Notes: a model not told the origin generated them from the letters alone. DNA of 16,482 bases from Candidatus Uhrbacteria bacterium (GCA_016208545.1 JACQXU010000009.1:1-16482), one strand, 5' to 3'. Shown: positions 5,477 through 13,444, counted from the stretch's first letter. Program-made: numbers and translations.

Positions 5477-6235
5477 TTACTCCAAATGCTTCCATAATGA
5501 ATCAAAAATCATTGTTTGTGTCAATGCAATGGCCGTATCATCAATTATCACTCCGAAAAGTTTTCTTTTTTCATCAACAGACACATAAGCCGTTTTGCCG
5601 GGATAGATAAAAATGTACGTCGGGGCTTTTTCTTCTTTTGTGAGCCACCTTCGCTCATCCAAACCAGATGTACTACCACCGTGCCCGATGGCGATCGCGC
5701 GCACTCGAATTTTTTCTCGAATTCGCTGTTTTGTGTATCCAGTCCAAGAGTGAAGAATGAGATCGCGAATTGCCGCCGAAGAATAAACTCGATACATTTT
5801 GTCGAGCGAATGGGCGCACGTCTGGATCACATCTTCCAGAATCGAACGCACGCCCACCTCGCCCTCGTAGTAAAAAACCGTCGGACGATGCTGACTCCAG
5901 CCCAAAAGTTTTTGGAGATCCGGGATAGTTTCTTGCAGTTTGAATCGCGCTTCTTGCGCGGCGACTTCTTTACGTGTTGCGACTCCAGTTAATTTCTTGG
6001 GATCCTCAGCCGTAAAGAAGCGATGCGTTTTCGCATCCACGAAACTGACAAGACCCAGATCCATAAGACGTTTGAGCGTGTCATAGGTCGTTCCTCGGTT
6101 TAAACCGCATTCCTGCCCAATCTTCCGCAAAGGCGCGGTGCCTAACTTAAGGAGAACAAGATAAATATCAAAATCTTTTTTTTTAAGACCGATCGCTTCC
6201 AATGTCTCCTCTGAAATTGTAGGACGCTTACTCAT
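5477..6235 (-). CDS. TrmB-family transcriptional regulator
   Basis: A 252-residue regulator. Residues about 15-75 form a winged helix-turn-helix of the TrmB type (DFDIYLVLLKLGTAPLRKIG, then GLNRGTTYDTLKRLMDLGLV, then a wing with KTHRFFTAEDP). A helical linker (80-112) may mediate dimerisation. The C-terminal half (about 118-250, FYYEGEVGVRSILEDVIQ onward) matches the phospholipase-D-like sensor portion common in archaeal TrmB relatives and also found in CPR bacteria. ATG 6235 is preferred: TTGATT-17-TTATTA ends 10 nt upstream and there is no Shine-Dalgarno. Two upstream Mets (6241 and 6274) are possible. The inverted repeat at 6275-6298 abuts the -35 and is a candidate operator as well as the lgt terminator. 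The regulated genes and effector are unknown. Confidence 0.82.
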   Translation of the reverse strand: MSKRPTISEETLEAIGLKKKDFDIYLVLLKLGTAPLRKIGQECGLNRGTTYDTLKRLMDLGLVSFVDAKTHRFFTAEDPKKLTGVATRKEVAAQEARFKLQETIPDLQKLLGWSQHRPTVFYYEGEVGVRSILEDVIQTCAHSLDKMYRVYSSAAIRDLILHSWTGYTKQRIREKIRVRAIAIGHGGSTSGLDERRWLTKEEKAPTYIFIYPGKTAYVSVDEKRKLFGVIIDDTAIALTQTMIFDSLWKHLE

Positions 6236-6245
6236 AAACATGAAA

Positions 6246-6274
6246 TAATAATGAAGGTTTTGTGGATAAATCAA
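6246..6274 (-). promoter_or_regulatory. Candidate promoter of the TrmB-like gene
   Basis: TTGATT (6274-6269), a 17-nt spacer and TTATTA (6251-6246) on the - strand. The spacing from the -10 to ATG 6235 is 10 nt, suggesting a leaderless or very short-leader mRNA. The -35 starts immediately after the perfect inverted repeat at 6275-6298. Confidence 0.4.
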
Positions 6275-6298
6275 AAATACCCTGTCTTTAGGGTATTT
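6275..6298 (-). terminator. Perfect 9-bp inverted repeat: lgt terminator and/or regulator operator
   Basis: aaataccct (6275-6283) and agggtattt (6290-6298) are perfect arms around a 6-nt loop. Read on the - strand it follows lgt by 16 bp and runs into TTTTT, as an intrinsic terminator should. It also abuts the -35 of the TrmB-like gene, so an autoregulatory operator role is possible. Confidence 0.7.
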
Positions 6299-6314
6299 AT
6301 TTAGATCAATTTTG

Positions 6315-7070
6315 TCAATTTTTTTTCGACAATTTTATATACCAAAACCAAAAACCTAACATCATCATCACGATTGCAATGTATTGCGCTGGAGTTAGTC
6401 CGAAATATCGAACGTCAGACATTGGAAGATCTGTCGCTCGAAGAAAGTCTAAAAAAAATCTAGCAATGCCTTTCCAGATTAAAAAAACAACAATATAAGT
6501 TCCAACTTTTGAATTTATGCGCGCAAGAATAAAAAATAAAATTGCTAAAATCAAACCGTTTAGAGAAAGATAAAGTCCTAGATCATGTCTGACTCCATCT
6601 GGATATTTTACACCAAGAAAAAAATTTGTGAAATTTCCAGGATGTTCGTGCAAAAGAAAACAGCCGATGCGTCCTACAAAAAGCCCGATCGGCAATCCAA
6701 AAATCGCAGTGTCAGCATACGACCAGATATCAACTTTTTGTTTTCGCAAAAATAGCACACCAAAAAGCACTGAACCAATAAATCCTCCCATCACAGACAT
6801 TCCTCCGTCCCAAATCCTCACGAGCTGAAGCGGCGAATCAAAATACAAAGTCGGTTCGTAAATGATGTGAAAAAGTCGCGCGAAAATCATCGCGCCAATA
6901 ATCACCCAAAATGCCAAATCGAAAATAATTTTTGGATCTTGTCCGCGCTTTTTTGTCATCCATGCTGAAACGTAAGCCCCTGTCAAAATTCCAAGAGCAA
7001 CAAAAAGTCCCCAAACTTGAATTGGAATAGGACCAAGATGAATTGTGAAGAGATGAAAATAGGGGAGCAT
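6315..7070 (-). CDS. lgt: Prolipoprotein diacylglyceryl transferase, divergent
   Basis: A 251-residue polytopic membrane protein with about seven hydrophobic segments. Lgt transfers diacylglycerol from phosphatidylglycerol to the lipobox Cys of prolipoproteins. Recognisable motifs: IWDGGMSVMGGFIG (86-99), LFVGRIGCFLLHEHPG (130-145), RHDLGLYLSLNG (161-172), RFFLDFLR (204-211) and LTPAQY (225-230). In the E. coli enzyme the first motif contains the catalytic His103 (HGG); here the position is Met94. The GRIGN Asn is Cys137. The basic scaffold, including R134, is kept. This may be a divergent CPR-type Lgt or an enzyme of altered mechanism. ATG 7070 immediately follows a TATACT hexamer, so transcription more likely comes from upstream. 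gatA lies upstream across repeat site c. Confidence 0.85.
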   Translation of the reverse strand: MLPYFHLFTIHLGPIPIQVWGLFVALGILTGAYVSAWMTKKRGQDPKIIFDLAFWVIIGAMIFARLFHIIYEPTLYFDSPLQLVRIWDGGMSVMGGFIGSVLFGVLFLRKQKVDIWSYADTAIFGLPIGLFVGRIGCFLLHEHPGNFTNFFLGVKYPDGVRHDLGLYLSLNGLILAILFFILARINSKVGTYIVVFLIWKGIARFFLDFLRATDLPMSDVRYFGLTPAQYIAIVMMMLGFWFWYIKLSKKN

Positions 7071-7082
7071 AGTATATCAAAC

Positions 7083-7157
7083 TCGAAATTCGAATATCGA
7101 AATTCGAAACAAACGTTATTTTCCAAAATCCAAACTTATTTGTTTAGAATTTCGAAT
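7083..7157. repeat. Low-complexity inverted repeat, TCGAAATTCGAA type (site c)
   Basis: The 12-mer tcgaaattcgaa occurs exactly twice, 2 bp apart (7083-7094 and 7097-7108), and continues as acaaacgtt. The opposite arm, tttgtttagaatttcgaatt (about 7140-7159), is the approximate reverse complement and reaches the gatA stop codon. It fills the gatA-lgt gap. Confidence 0.7.
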
Positions 7158-8609
7158 TTATACAATTGGTGTTTGTTTGTGCCACTCTGTAACGCTCTGA
7201 TAATACATTCCGATTCGATACAACATATGTTCATCAAATGGTCGGCCCATGAGTTGAAGACCGACTGGCAAATCTTGAGAAAAACCACAGGGCAAAGACA
7301 TCGCTGGAACTGTGGCGAGATTTGCTGTGATTGTATAGATGTCAGACAAATACATTGTTAGAGGATCACCAAATTTTTCACCTAATTTCCACGCAACAGA
7401 TGGACTTGTCGGAGTTACAATCGCGTCAACGTGTTTTAAAACTTCGTCAAAATCTTTTTTGATGAGCGATCGCACTTTAAGCGCTTTTCGATAATACGCG
7501 TCGTAATATCCAGCCGAAAGCGCGTATGATCCAAGCATAATTCGGCGTTTCACTTCAGGACCAAATCCTTCGCCGCGTGAACGCGAATATGTTTCTGTTA
7601 AATTTTCACCTGTTGAATGATAGCCGTATCGAAGCCCGTCGAATCGTCCGAGGTTTGAACTTGCTTCACAAGGCATCAAAACATAATAAACCGCTAGCGC
7701 ATATTGCACGTGCGGCATTGAAATTTCAACAACCTTTGCTCCACCCTTTTCAAGTTCAGCAACAGCGTCCATTACAAGCCGCTTCACATCAGCATCCATT
7801 CCTTCCAAAAAATATTCTTTTGGAATTCCGATCGTGAGTCCGTCAACTGTAGGTTCTATGAGTTCTGAAATGCTCGTTTCTGAAAGTTCAACTGAAGTTG
7901 CGTCTTTTTGATCTTTGCCTTCGATTGTTTGCATTAAAAATGCAACATCTTCAACTGTTCTAGCAAACGGACCAATCTGATCCAAACTTGAAGCCATTGC
8001 CATGAGCCCATAACGAGATACGCGGCCGTACGTCGGCTTGAGACCGACAACCCCGCAGAGCGAAGCTGGCTGGCGAATTGAGCCACCCGTGTCAGAACCA
8101 AGCGCAACAGGCGCGAAACCGGCAGAAACAGCAACAGCAGAACCTCCACTTGAACCTCCTGGCACTCGTGTTTTATCCCACGGATTTTTTGTTGTGCCGA
8201 AATGCGAACTTTCAGTTGAAGAACCCATTGCAAATTCATCCATGTTTGTTCTGCCAAGCAAAACAGCACCTGCGGATTTGAGTCGATCGACAACAGTCGC
8301 GTTGTAAACGCTTTTGTGACCTTCCAAAACTTGAGACGCGGACGTATTTCCCCATCCTTTTACCATCATGTTGTCTTTCAAAAAAATCGGAACGCCGGCA
8401 AGCGAACCAAGCTCTTGCCCAGATGAACGCGCTTTGTCAATTTTCCTGGCATCCTCAAGCGCGCTTGGTGAAACTTCCAAAACTGAATACAAATCTCCGT
8501 CTAGTTTTTCAATTCGAGAAAGATAAGCGGAAACTAAATCTTCAGAAGAGAATTCTTTTGATTCTAAAGCTCTGATAATTTCTTTGAGCGAGAGTGTTGT
8601 TACATCCAT
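7158..8609 (-). CDS. gatA: Asp/Glu-tRNA amidotransferase subunit A
   Basis: A 483-residue amidase-signature enzyme, full length for GatA. It hydrolyses glutamine and supplies ammonia to GatB for converting Glu-tRNA(Gln), and/or Asp-tRNA(Asn), to the amidated form. The Ser-cisSer-Lys triad is visible: K78 in AGVPIFLKDN, S153 in VPGGSSGGSA, and S177 in GSDTGGSIRQPAS. The following GLKPTYGRVSRYGLMAMASS stretch is typical of GatA. The start overlaps the gatC end by 10 bp, showing translational coupling. gatB is not in the window. The C-terminal codons run into repeat site c. Confidence 0.97.
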   Translation of the reverse strand: MDVTTLSLKEIIRALESKEFSSEDLVSAYLSRIEKLDGDLYSVLEVSPSALEDARKIDKARSSGQELGSLAGVPIFLKDNMMVKGWGNTSASQVLEGHKSVYNATVVDRLKSAGAVLLGRTNMDEFAMGSSTESSHFGTTKNPWDKTRVPGGSSGGSAVAVSAGFAPVALGSDTGGSIRQPASLCGVVGLKPTYGRVSRYGLMAMASSLDQIGPFARTVEDVAFLMQTIEGKDQKDATSVELSETSISELIEPTVDGLTIGIPKEYFLEGMDADVKRLVMDAVAELEKGGAKVVEISMPHVQYALAVYYVLMPCEASSNLGRFDGLRYGYHSTGENLTETYSRSRGEGFGPEVKRRIMLGSYALSAGYYDAYYRKALKVRSLIKKDFDEVLKHVDAIVTPTSPSVAWKLGEKFGDPLTMYLSDIYTITANLATVPAMSLPCGFSQDLPVGLQLMGRPFDEHMLYRIGMYYQSVTEWHKQTPIV

Positions 8610-8893
8610 ACTGATTGAGTTTCAAGAAGATCACCGTTTCGAGATGAAAAATTTTCAATCGCACGCTTTCGAGCGTCTTCAGCGCATTCTTCAATAACGT
8701 CTTCTCTAAAAACATTTATGACATCAAGCGAATGTTGTAATTCCGGAACATCGCCTGTGTTAACTTCCTGTAACTTTTGCACATATTCCAAAATCGAACT
8801 TAATTGATCTTTGTATTCATCAATCTCTGCTTCGGTTAAATAAAGTCTGGCAAGTTTTGCGATGTGTTTAACGTCGTTTGTTGATAGGGGCAT
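8600..8893 (-). CDS. gatC: Asp/Glu-tRNA amidotransferase subunit C
   Basis: A 97-residue protein of normal GatC length. The N-terminus, TNDVKHIAKLARLYLTEAEI, followed by LSSILEYVQKLQEVNTGDV, is the GatC helical pattern. The C-terminal part, FREDVIEECAEDARKRAIEN, matches the usual LR.D.v...... segment. GatC wraps around the GatA-GatB interface and stabilises the amidotransferase. The gene directly precedes and overlaps gatA. No Shine-Dalgarno is visible; the upstream gap to ligA is filled by repeat site d. Confidence 0.95.
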   Translation of the reverse strand: MPLSTNDVKHIAKLARLYLTEAEIDEYKDQLSSILEYVQKLQEVNTGDVPELQHSLDVINVFREDVIEECAEDARKRAIENFSSRNGDLLETQSVWM

Positions 8894-8900
8894 ATTTGTA

Positions 8901-8974
8901 AAGAAGTTGAAGAAGTTGAAGAAGCTAGAGAAGTTATTTACAACTTCTTAAGCCTCTTCAGCTTCTTGAGCTTC
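8901..8974. repeat. Low-complexity inverted repeat, GAAGTT type (site d)
   Basis: The left arm (8901-8935) consists of near-tandem gaagttgaa and gaagctaga units. The right arm (8942-8974), aacttcttaagcctcttcag onward, is its approximate reverse complement and reaches the ligA stop. The loop is only about 6 nt, so a long hairpin can form between ligA and gatC in the direction of transcription. Confidence 0.78.
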
Positions 8975-10901
8975 TATCCAAGCTTATCTAAAAACTCCTT
9001 CTCCGACAAGGTCTTCACATTGAGTCTTTTAGCGTCGTCAAATTTCGAACCTGGATTTGCTCCAACAACAACGAAATCGGTTTTTGAACTGACTGATCCT
9101 GCGACTTTTCCTCCAGCCTGCCGAATTTTTTCTTTAACCTCTTCTCTCGAGAGAGTTTCGAGCGTTCCTGTCACAACGAATGTTTTTCCTTCAAATACTC
9201 CGGATTGCACGTTTTGTTTTTGGTGATGAATAAGCACACCAGCTTTTTCATAAGCCAAAAGCAATTCTTCATTTCGCGATTCAGAAAAAAATTCATGAAC
9301 GCTTTTTGCAACAACGTTTCCGACTCCTGCGACTTTTTCCAATTCGTCGAGTGATGCGTTCTTGATCGTTTCAAGAGCGCCAAATGCATTTGCAAGATCT
9401 ATCGCCGTTTGTTCTCCAACGTTTCTAATTCCAAGCGCTACCAAAAAATTCGACAGTGAAATTTCCTTGTGGGATTGGATTTCGTCAACCAATTTTTGCG
9501 AAGATAATTCTGCAAATCCTTCAACGATTAATAAATCTTCAGGCTTAATTGAAAAAAGATCAGCCTGACGGTTAATTATTTTTTTCTCGAGAAGCGCGGC
9601 AATTGTTTGCGGCCCGATTCCGTCAATTCCAAACGCACGCGCCGCGTGCAAAATCGCTTCTTTGTCCTGCGAAAAACAATGCTTGTTCGTGCAATACATT
9701 GCCACTTCTCCTTTCCTCCGTTCAATTTTTGATCCGCAAACCGGACAATGCGTCGGCGGTTTTACAATCGCCGCTGAACTTGGTCGAAGTTCAATCAAAA
9801 CATTTTTTATTTTTGGAATAATATCGCCGGCTTTGAACAAAACAACGCTATCGCCTTCACGAACATCAAGACGCTTAATTTCGTCAAGATTATGTAGTGA
9901 CGCGTGTTGAACTGTTGTTCCTCCGATCCAAGTAGGATCTACAAGCGCGACTGGAGTCAAGGCGCCTGTGCGTCCTACAAACCACTGAATTCTTTTCACA
10001 ATGGTTGTTGCTTCTTCTGCTGGAAATTTCCATGCAATAAGTCCGCGAGGTGTTTTTCCTACAACGCCCAAACTATCGTACATTGAATTTTCATTTACAC
10101 GCGCGACCATTCCATCAATCCAATAATCCAATTTTTCACGAATTTTTTGCAAAAGCGACCATTGCGCGCGGGCATCGGAAGTATTTTCACAAAGTCGAGA
10201 TTCAGGAACTGTCCGAAATCCAATTTCGCTCAAAAGTTTCCACTCTTCTTCCATTGTTTTTTGTTGAACGTCAGCCAAAAGATCCCACGCGACAAAAGCA
10301 AGCGGCCGCGATGCAGTGACAGTTGGATCCAGCTGACGAATTGAACCGGCCGCGGCGTTTCGCGGATTAGCAAGAAGCGGTTTGCTTTCTTTTTGCAATT
10401 TTTTATTGGTTTTTTCAAACGCTTTGAGCGGAAAAAATATCTCACCACGAACTTCCACACGCTGTGGAAGTTTTGTATTTTTTGGTTGCGTCAACAGAAG
10501 CGGAATTGATTCGATAGTTTTTACGTTTTGCGTTACATCTTCGCCAATTTCTCCGTCACCGCGAGTTGCCGCATGCGTTAGAAAACTATTTTCATAAACA
10601 AGCGAAACAGCAAGTCCATCTAATTTTGGCATGCAAAAAAGTTCGATCTGTTGTGTGTCTAATATTTTTTTTATTCGTCCCATCCATTCATTAAATACAT
10701 CGGGCGTAACAACATCCTCCATTGAAAGCATTCGCGTTTGATGTTTGATTTTTTGAAATTTTTCAAGTGGCTTGCCTCCAACTCGCTGTGTTGGAGAATC
10801 TTTTGTTATAAATTTTGGAAAAGCCTGTTCAAGTTCGTAAGATATTTTGCAATGAGTATTTTTAGTTTTTGAATTCGTTGTTTTACATCTTTTTCGGTCA
10901 T
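8974..10901 (-). CDS. ligA: NAD+-dependent DNA ligase with damaged N-terminus
   Basis: LigA seals nicks using NAD+. The main open frame (stop at 8974, open up to 10905) holds SPTQRVGG, the adenylation motif CMPKLDGLAV (nucleophile Lys), TRGDGEIGEDVT, LANPRNAAAGSIRQ, an OB fold, a four-Cys zinc finger (CPVC with CTNKHC), helix-hairpin-helix repeats and a C-terminal BRCT domain (VFEGKTFVVTGTLE onward). The normal start is ATG 10901, overlapping the pilD stop as ATGA and encoding MTEKDVKQRIQKLKILIAKY. That frame differs from the main one. At about 10833-10841 the sequence jumps to ELEQAFPKF, missing about 23-25 residues that in E. coli include Tyr22, His23, Asp32, Tyr35 and Asp36. The encoded protein would lack the NAD+-binding Ia segment. 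Either a real lesion or an assembly error is possible. Confidence 0.9.
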
Positions 10902-11668
10902 ACAAACAAACTCAAATACAATTGCAGAGGCACGTCGCCAAAAAACAAAATCACTATCGTACCGACTGCTAAAAATGTTCCAAACGCGATTGGAGTTTTA
11001 CGACCAGCTCGTTTGCTCAAAAGAAGAATAACTCCAATAATCGCGCCTAGCAAATAAGCGATAAAAAGTGCAACAAGCCCTTGACTTAGCCCAAGCATTA
11101 ATCCAATAAGTGCGCCCATTCGAACGTCTCCTCCGCCAACCCATGTCCCGTTTGAAATAACAAATTGTAAATAAAAAAAACTTCCTAAAATAATTGCGCC
11201 AGAAATCAGCGACAACGCTGGAACCGGGCTAATCCACAAATTTAGAATGATAGCGACAATCATCGCTGGGACAGTAAAACGGTCCAAAATAAAAAGATGA
11301 CGAAAATCGTACACAAAAATTACAATTAGAAATCCTAAAAAAATCCAATCGCGCACAAGAGTTAATAAATCAATTCCTCCTTGTTCAAACTTCAAATAAA
11401 AAAGCAGGAACAAAAGTCCTGTTGAAAATTCAACAAGGGGATATTGCCATGAGATAACATTTTTACATTTGCGACACCTGCCTCGCAAAATAAAAAAACT
11501 CAAAACAGGAATCAAGTCGCGCGCTGTAATCGGCTCCTCGCAAGTTTGGCAACGCGATCTTCCTTTTGCAACAGAAATTCCGTCGTGAACACGAAAAATA
11601 GCAACGTTCAAAAAACTGCCAATACATAAACCGAGGATAAAAATAAAAAGTGGAAGCATTATAGACAT
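10898..11668 (-). CDS. pilD: Type IV prepilin peptidase (A24 family)
   Basis: A polytopic membrane aspartic protease that cleaves type IV prepilins after Gly and may N-methylate the new N-terminus. Landmarks in order: GSFLNVAIFRV near the N-terminus; a cytosolic zinc-type loop with CQTC and CRKC about 25 residues apart; an Asp in IFVYDFRHLFILD; and the second catalytic Asp in GGGDVRMG. Around these are about seven to eight hydrophobic helices. The length of 256 residues is normal. The start could be ATG 11668, GTG 11671 or ATG 11659; none has a convincing Shine-Dalgarno. The stop TGA overlaps the original ligA start (ATGA). The substrate is probably the pilin encoded just upstream. Confidence 0.94.
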   Translation of the reverse strand: MSIMLPLFIFILGLCIGSFLNVAIFRVHDGISVAKGRSRCQTCEEPITARDLIPVLSFFILRGRCRKCKNVISWQYPLVEFSTGLLFLLFYLKFEQGGIDLLTLVRDWIFLGFLIVIFVYDFRHLFILDRFTVPAMIVAIILNLWISPVPALSLISGAIILGSFFYLQFVISNGTWVGGGDVRMGALIGLMLGLSQGLVALFIAYLLGAIIGVILLLSKRAGRKTPIAFGTFLAVGTIVILFFGDVPLQLYLSLFV

Positions 11669-11679
11669 CACACTATGAA

Positions 11680-11757
11680 AAAGCCTTTAGCCTTTAGTTA
11701 TAAAACACGTGTCCATCCTAACAGCTAATGGCTAATAGCTAACGGCTATTTTTAATC
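11680..11757. repeat. Low-complexity inverted repeat, AGCCTTT type (site e)
   Basis: The left arm, aaaagcctttagcctttagt (from about 11680), is two and a half 7-mer units. The right arm, acagctaatggctaatagct (11721-11740) continuing aacggctattttt, is four related units on the opposite strand. The loop is about 20 nt. In - strand transcripts the hairpin follows the pilin stop and ends in a ctttttc run, so it may act as a terminator or attenuator between pilin and pilD. Confidence 0.72.
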
Positions 11758-12264
11758 TCACTCCACACACGTTCCAGCTTCCATTCCGTCAGGTGTTGCG
11801 CAATTTACTCCGGTTTGAAGTCCGACAGATGTTAGACTATTCTCAAGTTCAAAATGAATCACATAAGAATCCCCTTCGTCGAGCACACTGTAACAAAAAG
11901 CTTTGCGAGACGGTTCACCGCAAGCGACAGTTCCTTTCAAACCATTTTCATATGTTCGAGGCACACGACGCAATAAAACTTCAGACTCTGTTGAACAGTC
12001 ACCGCGGAATCCGGACAAACTCAAACACGCGCTTTGCGAAACATCTCCGATCGGCAAAAGATCTCCTGGTGGATAAGAATTATTCTCGTTAAAATAATCT
12101 TCAAGTGCACTTTGAACCAAACGCACGTTTGAAAGACGTGTCGCATCGCGTTGTTTTGAACGAGCAGAATTCACTGCAACAGCCGAAAACGTTCCAACCA
12201 GCGCAATGATCGCGACAACAACTAAAATTTCAATTAAAGTAAAACCTGGTTTTGTTGAAGACAT
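11758..12264 (-). CDS. Type IV pilin / pseudopilin
   Basis: A 168-residue prepilin. The N-terminus, MSSTKPG with cleavage before FTLIEILVVVAIIALVGTFS, is the classic class III signal. Phe8 becomes residue 1 and Glu12 is the conserved Glu+5. The hydrophobic alpha1-N helix is followed by RSKQRDATRLSNVRLVQSALEDYFNENNSYP, common to pseudopilins and to pilins of CPR bacteria. The C-terminal globular part has several Cys and CYSVLDEGDSYVIHFELEN. It could be a major pilin or a minor/pseudopilin; the sequence alone does not decide. TATAAA (12277-12272) stands 7 nt before the ATG, again fitting a leaderless start. It lies between pilM and pilD. Confidence 0.93.
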   Translation of the reverse strand: MSSTKPGFTLIEILVVVAIIALVGTFSAVAVNSARSKQRDATRLSNVRLVQSALEDYFNENNSYPPGDLLPIGDVSQSACLSLSGFRGDCSTESEVLLRRVPRTYENGLKGTVACGEPSRKAFCYSVLDEGDSYVIHFELENSLTSVGLQTGVNCATPDGMEAGTCVE

Positions 12265-12280
12265 AAAAATTTTTATAAAA

Positions 12281-12316
12281 CGGATGTCAAATGTCAGAAG
12301 TCAGATGTCAGATGTT
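12281..12316. repeat. Short near-tandem repeat, GATGTCA type (site f, one arm)
   Basis: ggatgtcaaatgtcagaagt followed by cagatgtcagatgttc: about four near-copies of a 7-8 nt unit (atgtcag). No complementary arm is present. It fills the gap between pilM and the pilin gene and resembles a single arm of sites a-e. Confidence 0.6.
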
Positions 12317-12318
12317 CT

Positions 12319-13422
12319 TCATTCAATCTCACGCATCGCGAGTCCAACTGCAATACTCATTCTTGGACCAATCTCTTCCAAAACAACAGACAAATCCTGC
12401 GGATACACAATGCGCGCCCACGGATCGCCTCGATACACATTCATATTCAAAGTTGCTGAAAGATATTCAGGAACTCGCGGAAGATGAGCGGATCCGCCAG
12501 TTAAAATTATTTTCTCAACTTTTTTAACTTCAGTAAACTCCATTCCTGCATACAACTGAAGTGCGTATTTGATTTCATTCACAAGCGGTTGAAAAACTGG
12601 CTCAAGTAAAGTTGGCAAACCTCCTGGAAGAGCTGATTCTGATGAAGAAAGTTCTCCAAAATCGCGTTTCATTCGTTCAGCCTGTGCAAGATCAGTGTTT
12701 ATAGATGCGCTAATGCGGCTCGTAACAGAATCTCCTCCGAGATTTACACTTCGCGTCACAAATGGAATTCCGCGCTCAACAATTGTGATATTCGTACGTT
12801 TTGCTCCTAAATCAATAATTACAATAGCACTTTTGTCTTTTCCAACAAGCGAACGAATCAACGCAAACGACTCTGTGTCCAAAGCCTGCAACTGAAGTTT
12901 TGCAACCTTAAAAATCTCAATATATTTTTGCACTAAAGTTTTTGCCGCGCCAGTTACCAAAACTTTAACTTCTTTTTCTTCCCTCTCAGCCTTCTGGGGC
13001 TTCTGGGACTTCTCGGACTTCTTCACTTCTCCATCCAAAAACGTCGAATATGTAATCATTTCTGAAAGTGGAAGTGGCGAAAGTTTTTCAATTTCTGCAT
13101 CAATAAGCGGCTTAAGTTGTTTTCGATCTTTGGCAAGCGGAAGCGAAAGAATCGTTGAAAAAACATTGGACATTGGAAGAGCAGCCATTACAGAGGTTGA
13201 TCGGCATCCAGCCTTTTTGCAGACTTCTGTTAACAATTCGCCGGCAAATTTTGTGTCGTCAAACAACAAACCTCCTGTTTCTGAAACTGGAAGTTCTGCG
13301 TATCCATAAGTCATCAATCGCGCGCGGCCTTTTTCGTTTGTCAGTTCAACGAGCTTAATACTGCTAGCTCCGATGTCGACTCCAAGATAACCGCTTTTTT
13401 GAGTTTTTCCAAAGAGACTCAT
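12319..13422 (-). CDS. pilM: Type IV pilus assembly protein PilM
   Basis: A 367-residue actin/FtsA-like ATPase of the inner-membrane platform of type IV pili. The phosphate-1 motif LGVDIGASSIKLVEL (13-27), the mid-protein IVIIDLGAKRTNITIVERG and the late IILTGGSAHLPRVPEYL correspond to the ATP-binding loops of the fold. ATG 13422 (MSLFGK) is chosen over an upstream in-frame Met because an extended -10, TGtTATACT, ends 9 nt before it and the upstream extension is unlike PilM. Residues 133-151 (VKKSEKSQKPQKAEREEKE) are a charged insert encoded by near-tandem 9-nt repeats (about 12970-13026). pilN and pilO, the usual partners, do not follow; a pilin gene does. Confidence 0.93.
   Translation of the reverse strand: MSLFGKTQKSGYLGVDIGASSIKLVELTNEKGRARLMTYGYAELPVSETGGLLFDDTKFAGELLTEVCKKAGCRSTSVMAALPMSNVFSTILSLPLAKDRKQLKPLIDAEIEKLSPLPLSEMITYSTFLDGEVKKSEKSQKPQKAEREEKEVKVLVTGAAKTLVQKYIEIFKVAKLQLQALDTESFALIRSLVGKDKSAIVIIDLGAKRTNITIVERGIPFVTRSVNLGGDSVTSRISASINTDLAQAERMKRDFGELSSSESALPGGLPTLLEPVFQPLVNEIKYALQLYAGMEFTEVKKVEKIILTGGSAHLPRVPEYLSATLNMNVYRGDPWARIVYPQDLSVVLEEIGPRMSIAVGLAMREIE
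12970..13026 (-). repeat. Near-tandem 9-nt repeat inside pilM
   Basis: On the - strand, aagtccgag, aagtcccag, aagccccag and aaggctgag are consecutive 9-mers encoding K-S/P/A-E/Q triplets, and the insert then runs into purine-rich agggaagaaaaagaag. The insert stays in frame and lies in a PilM segment where a loop is expected. Unit size and style resemble the intergenic repeats, especially site d. Confidence 0.65.
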
Positions 13423-13431
13423 AGTGGAATA

Positions 13432-13440
13432 AGTATAACA
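13432..13440 (-). promoter_or_regulatory. Extended -10 promoter of pilM
   Basis: TGtTATACT on the - strand, 9 nt before ATG 13422, with no good -35. The short distance implies a leaderless or nearly leaderless pilM mRNA. Confidence 0.45.
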
Positions 13441-13444
13441 CAAA

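Noticed and set aside
8901..8974. Simple intrinsic terminator between ligA and gatC
   Set aside because: The hairpin is AT-rich, imperfect and built of tandem units, with no clean T-run on the - strand after it. I describe it as a repeat element instead.
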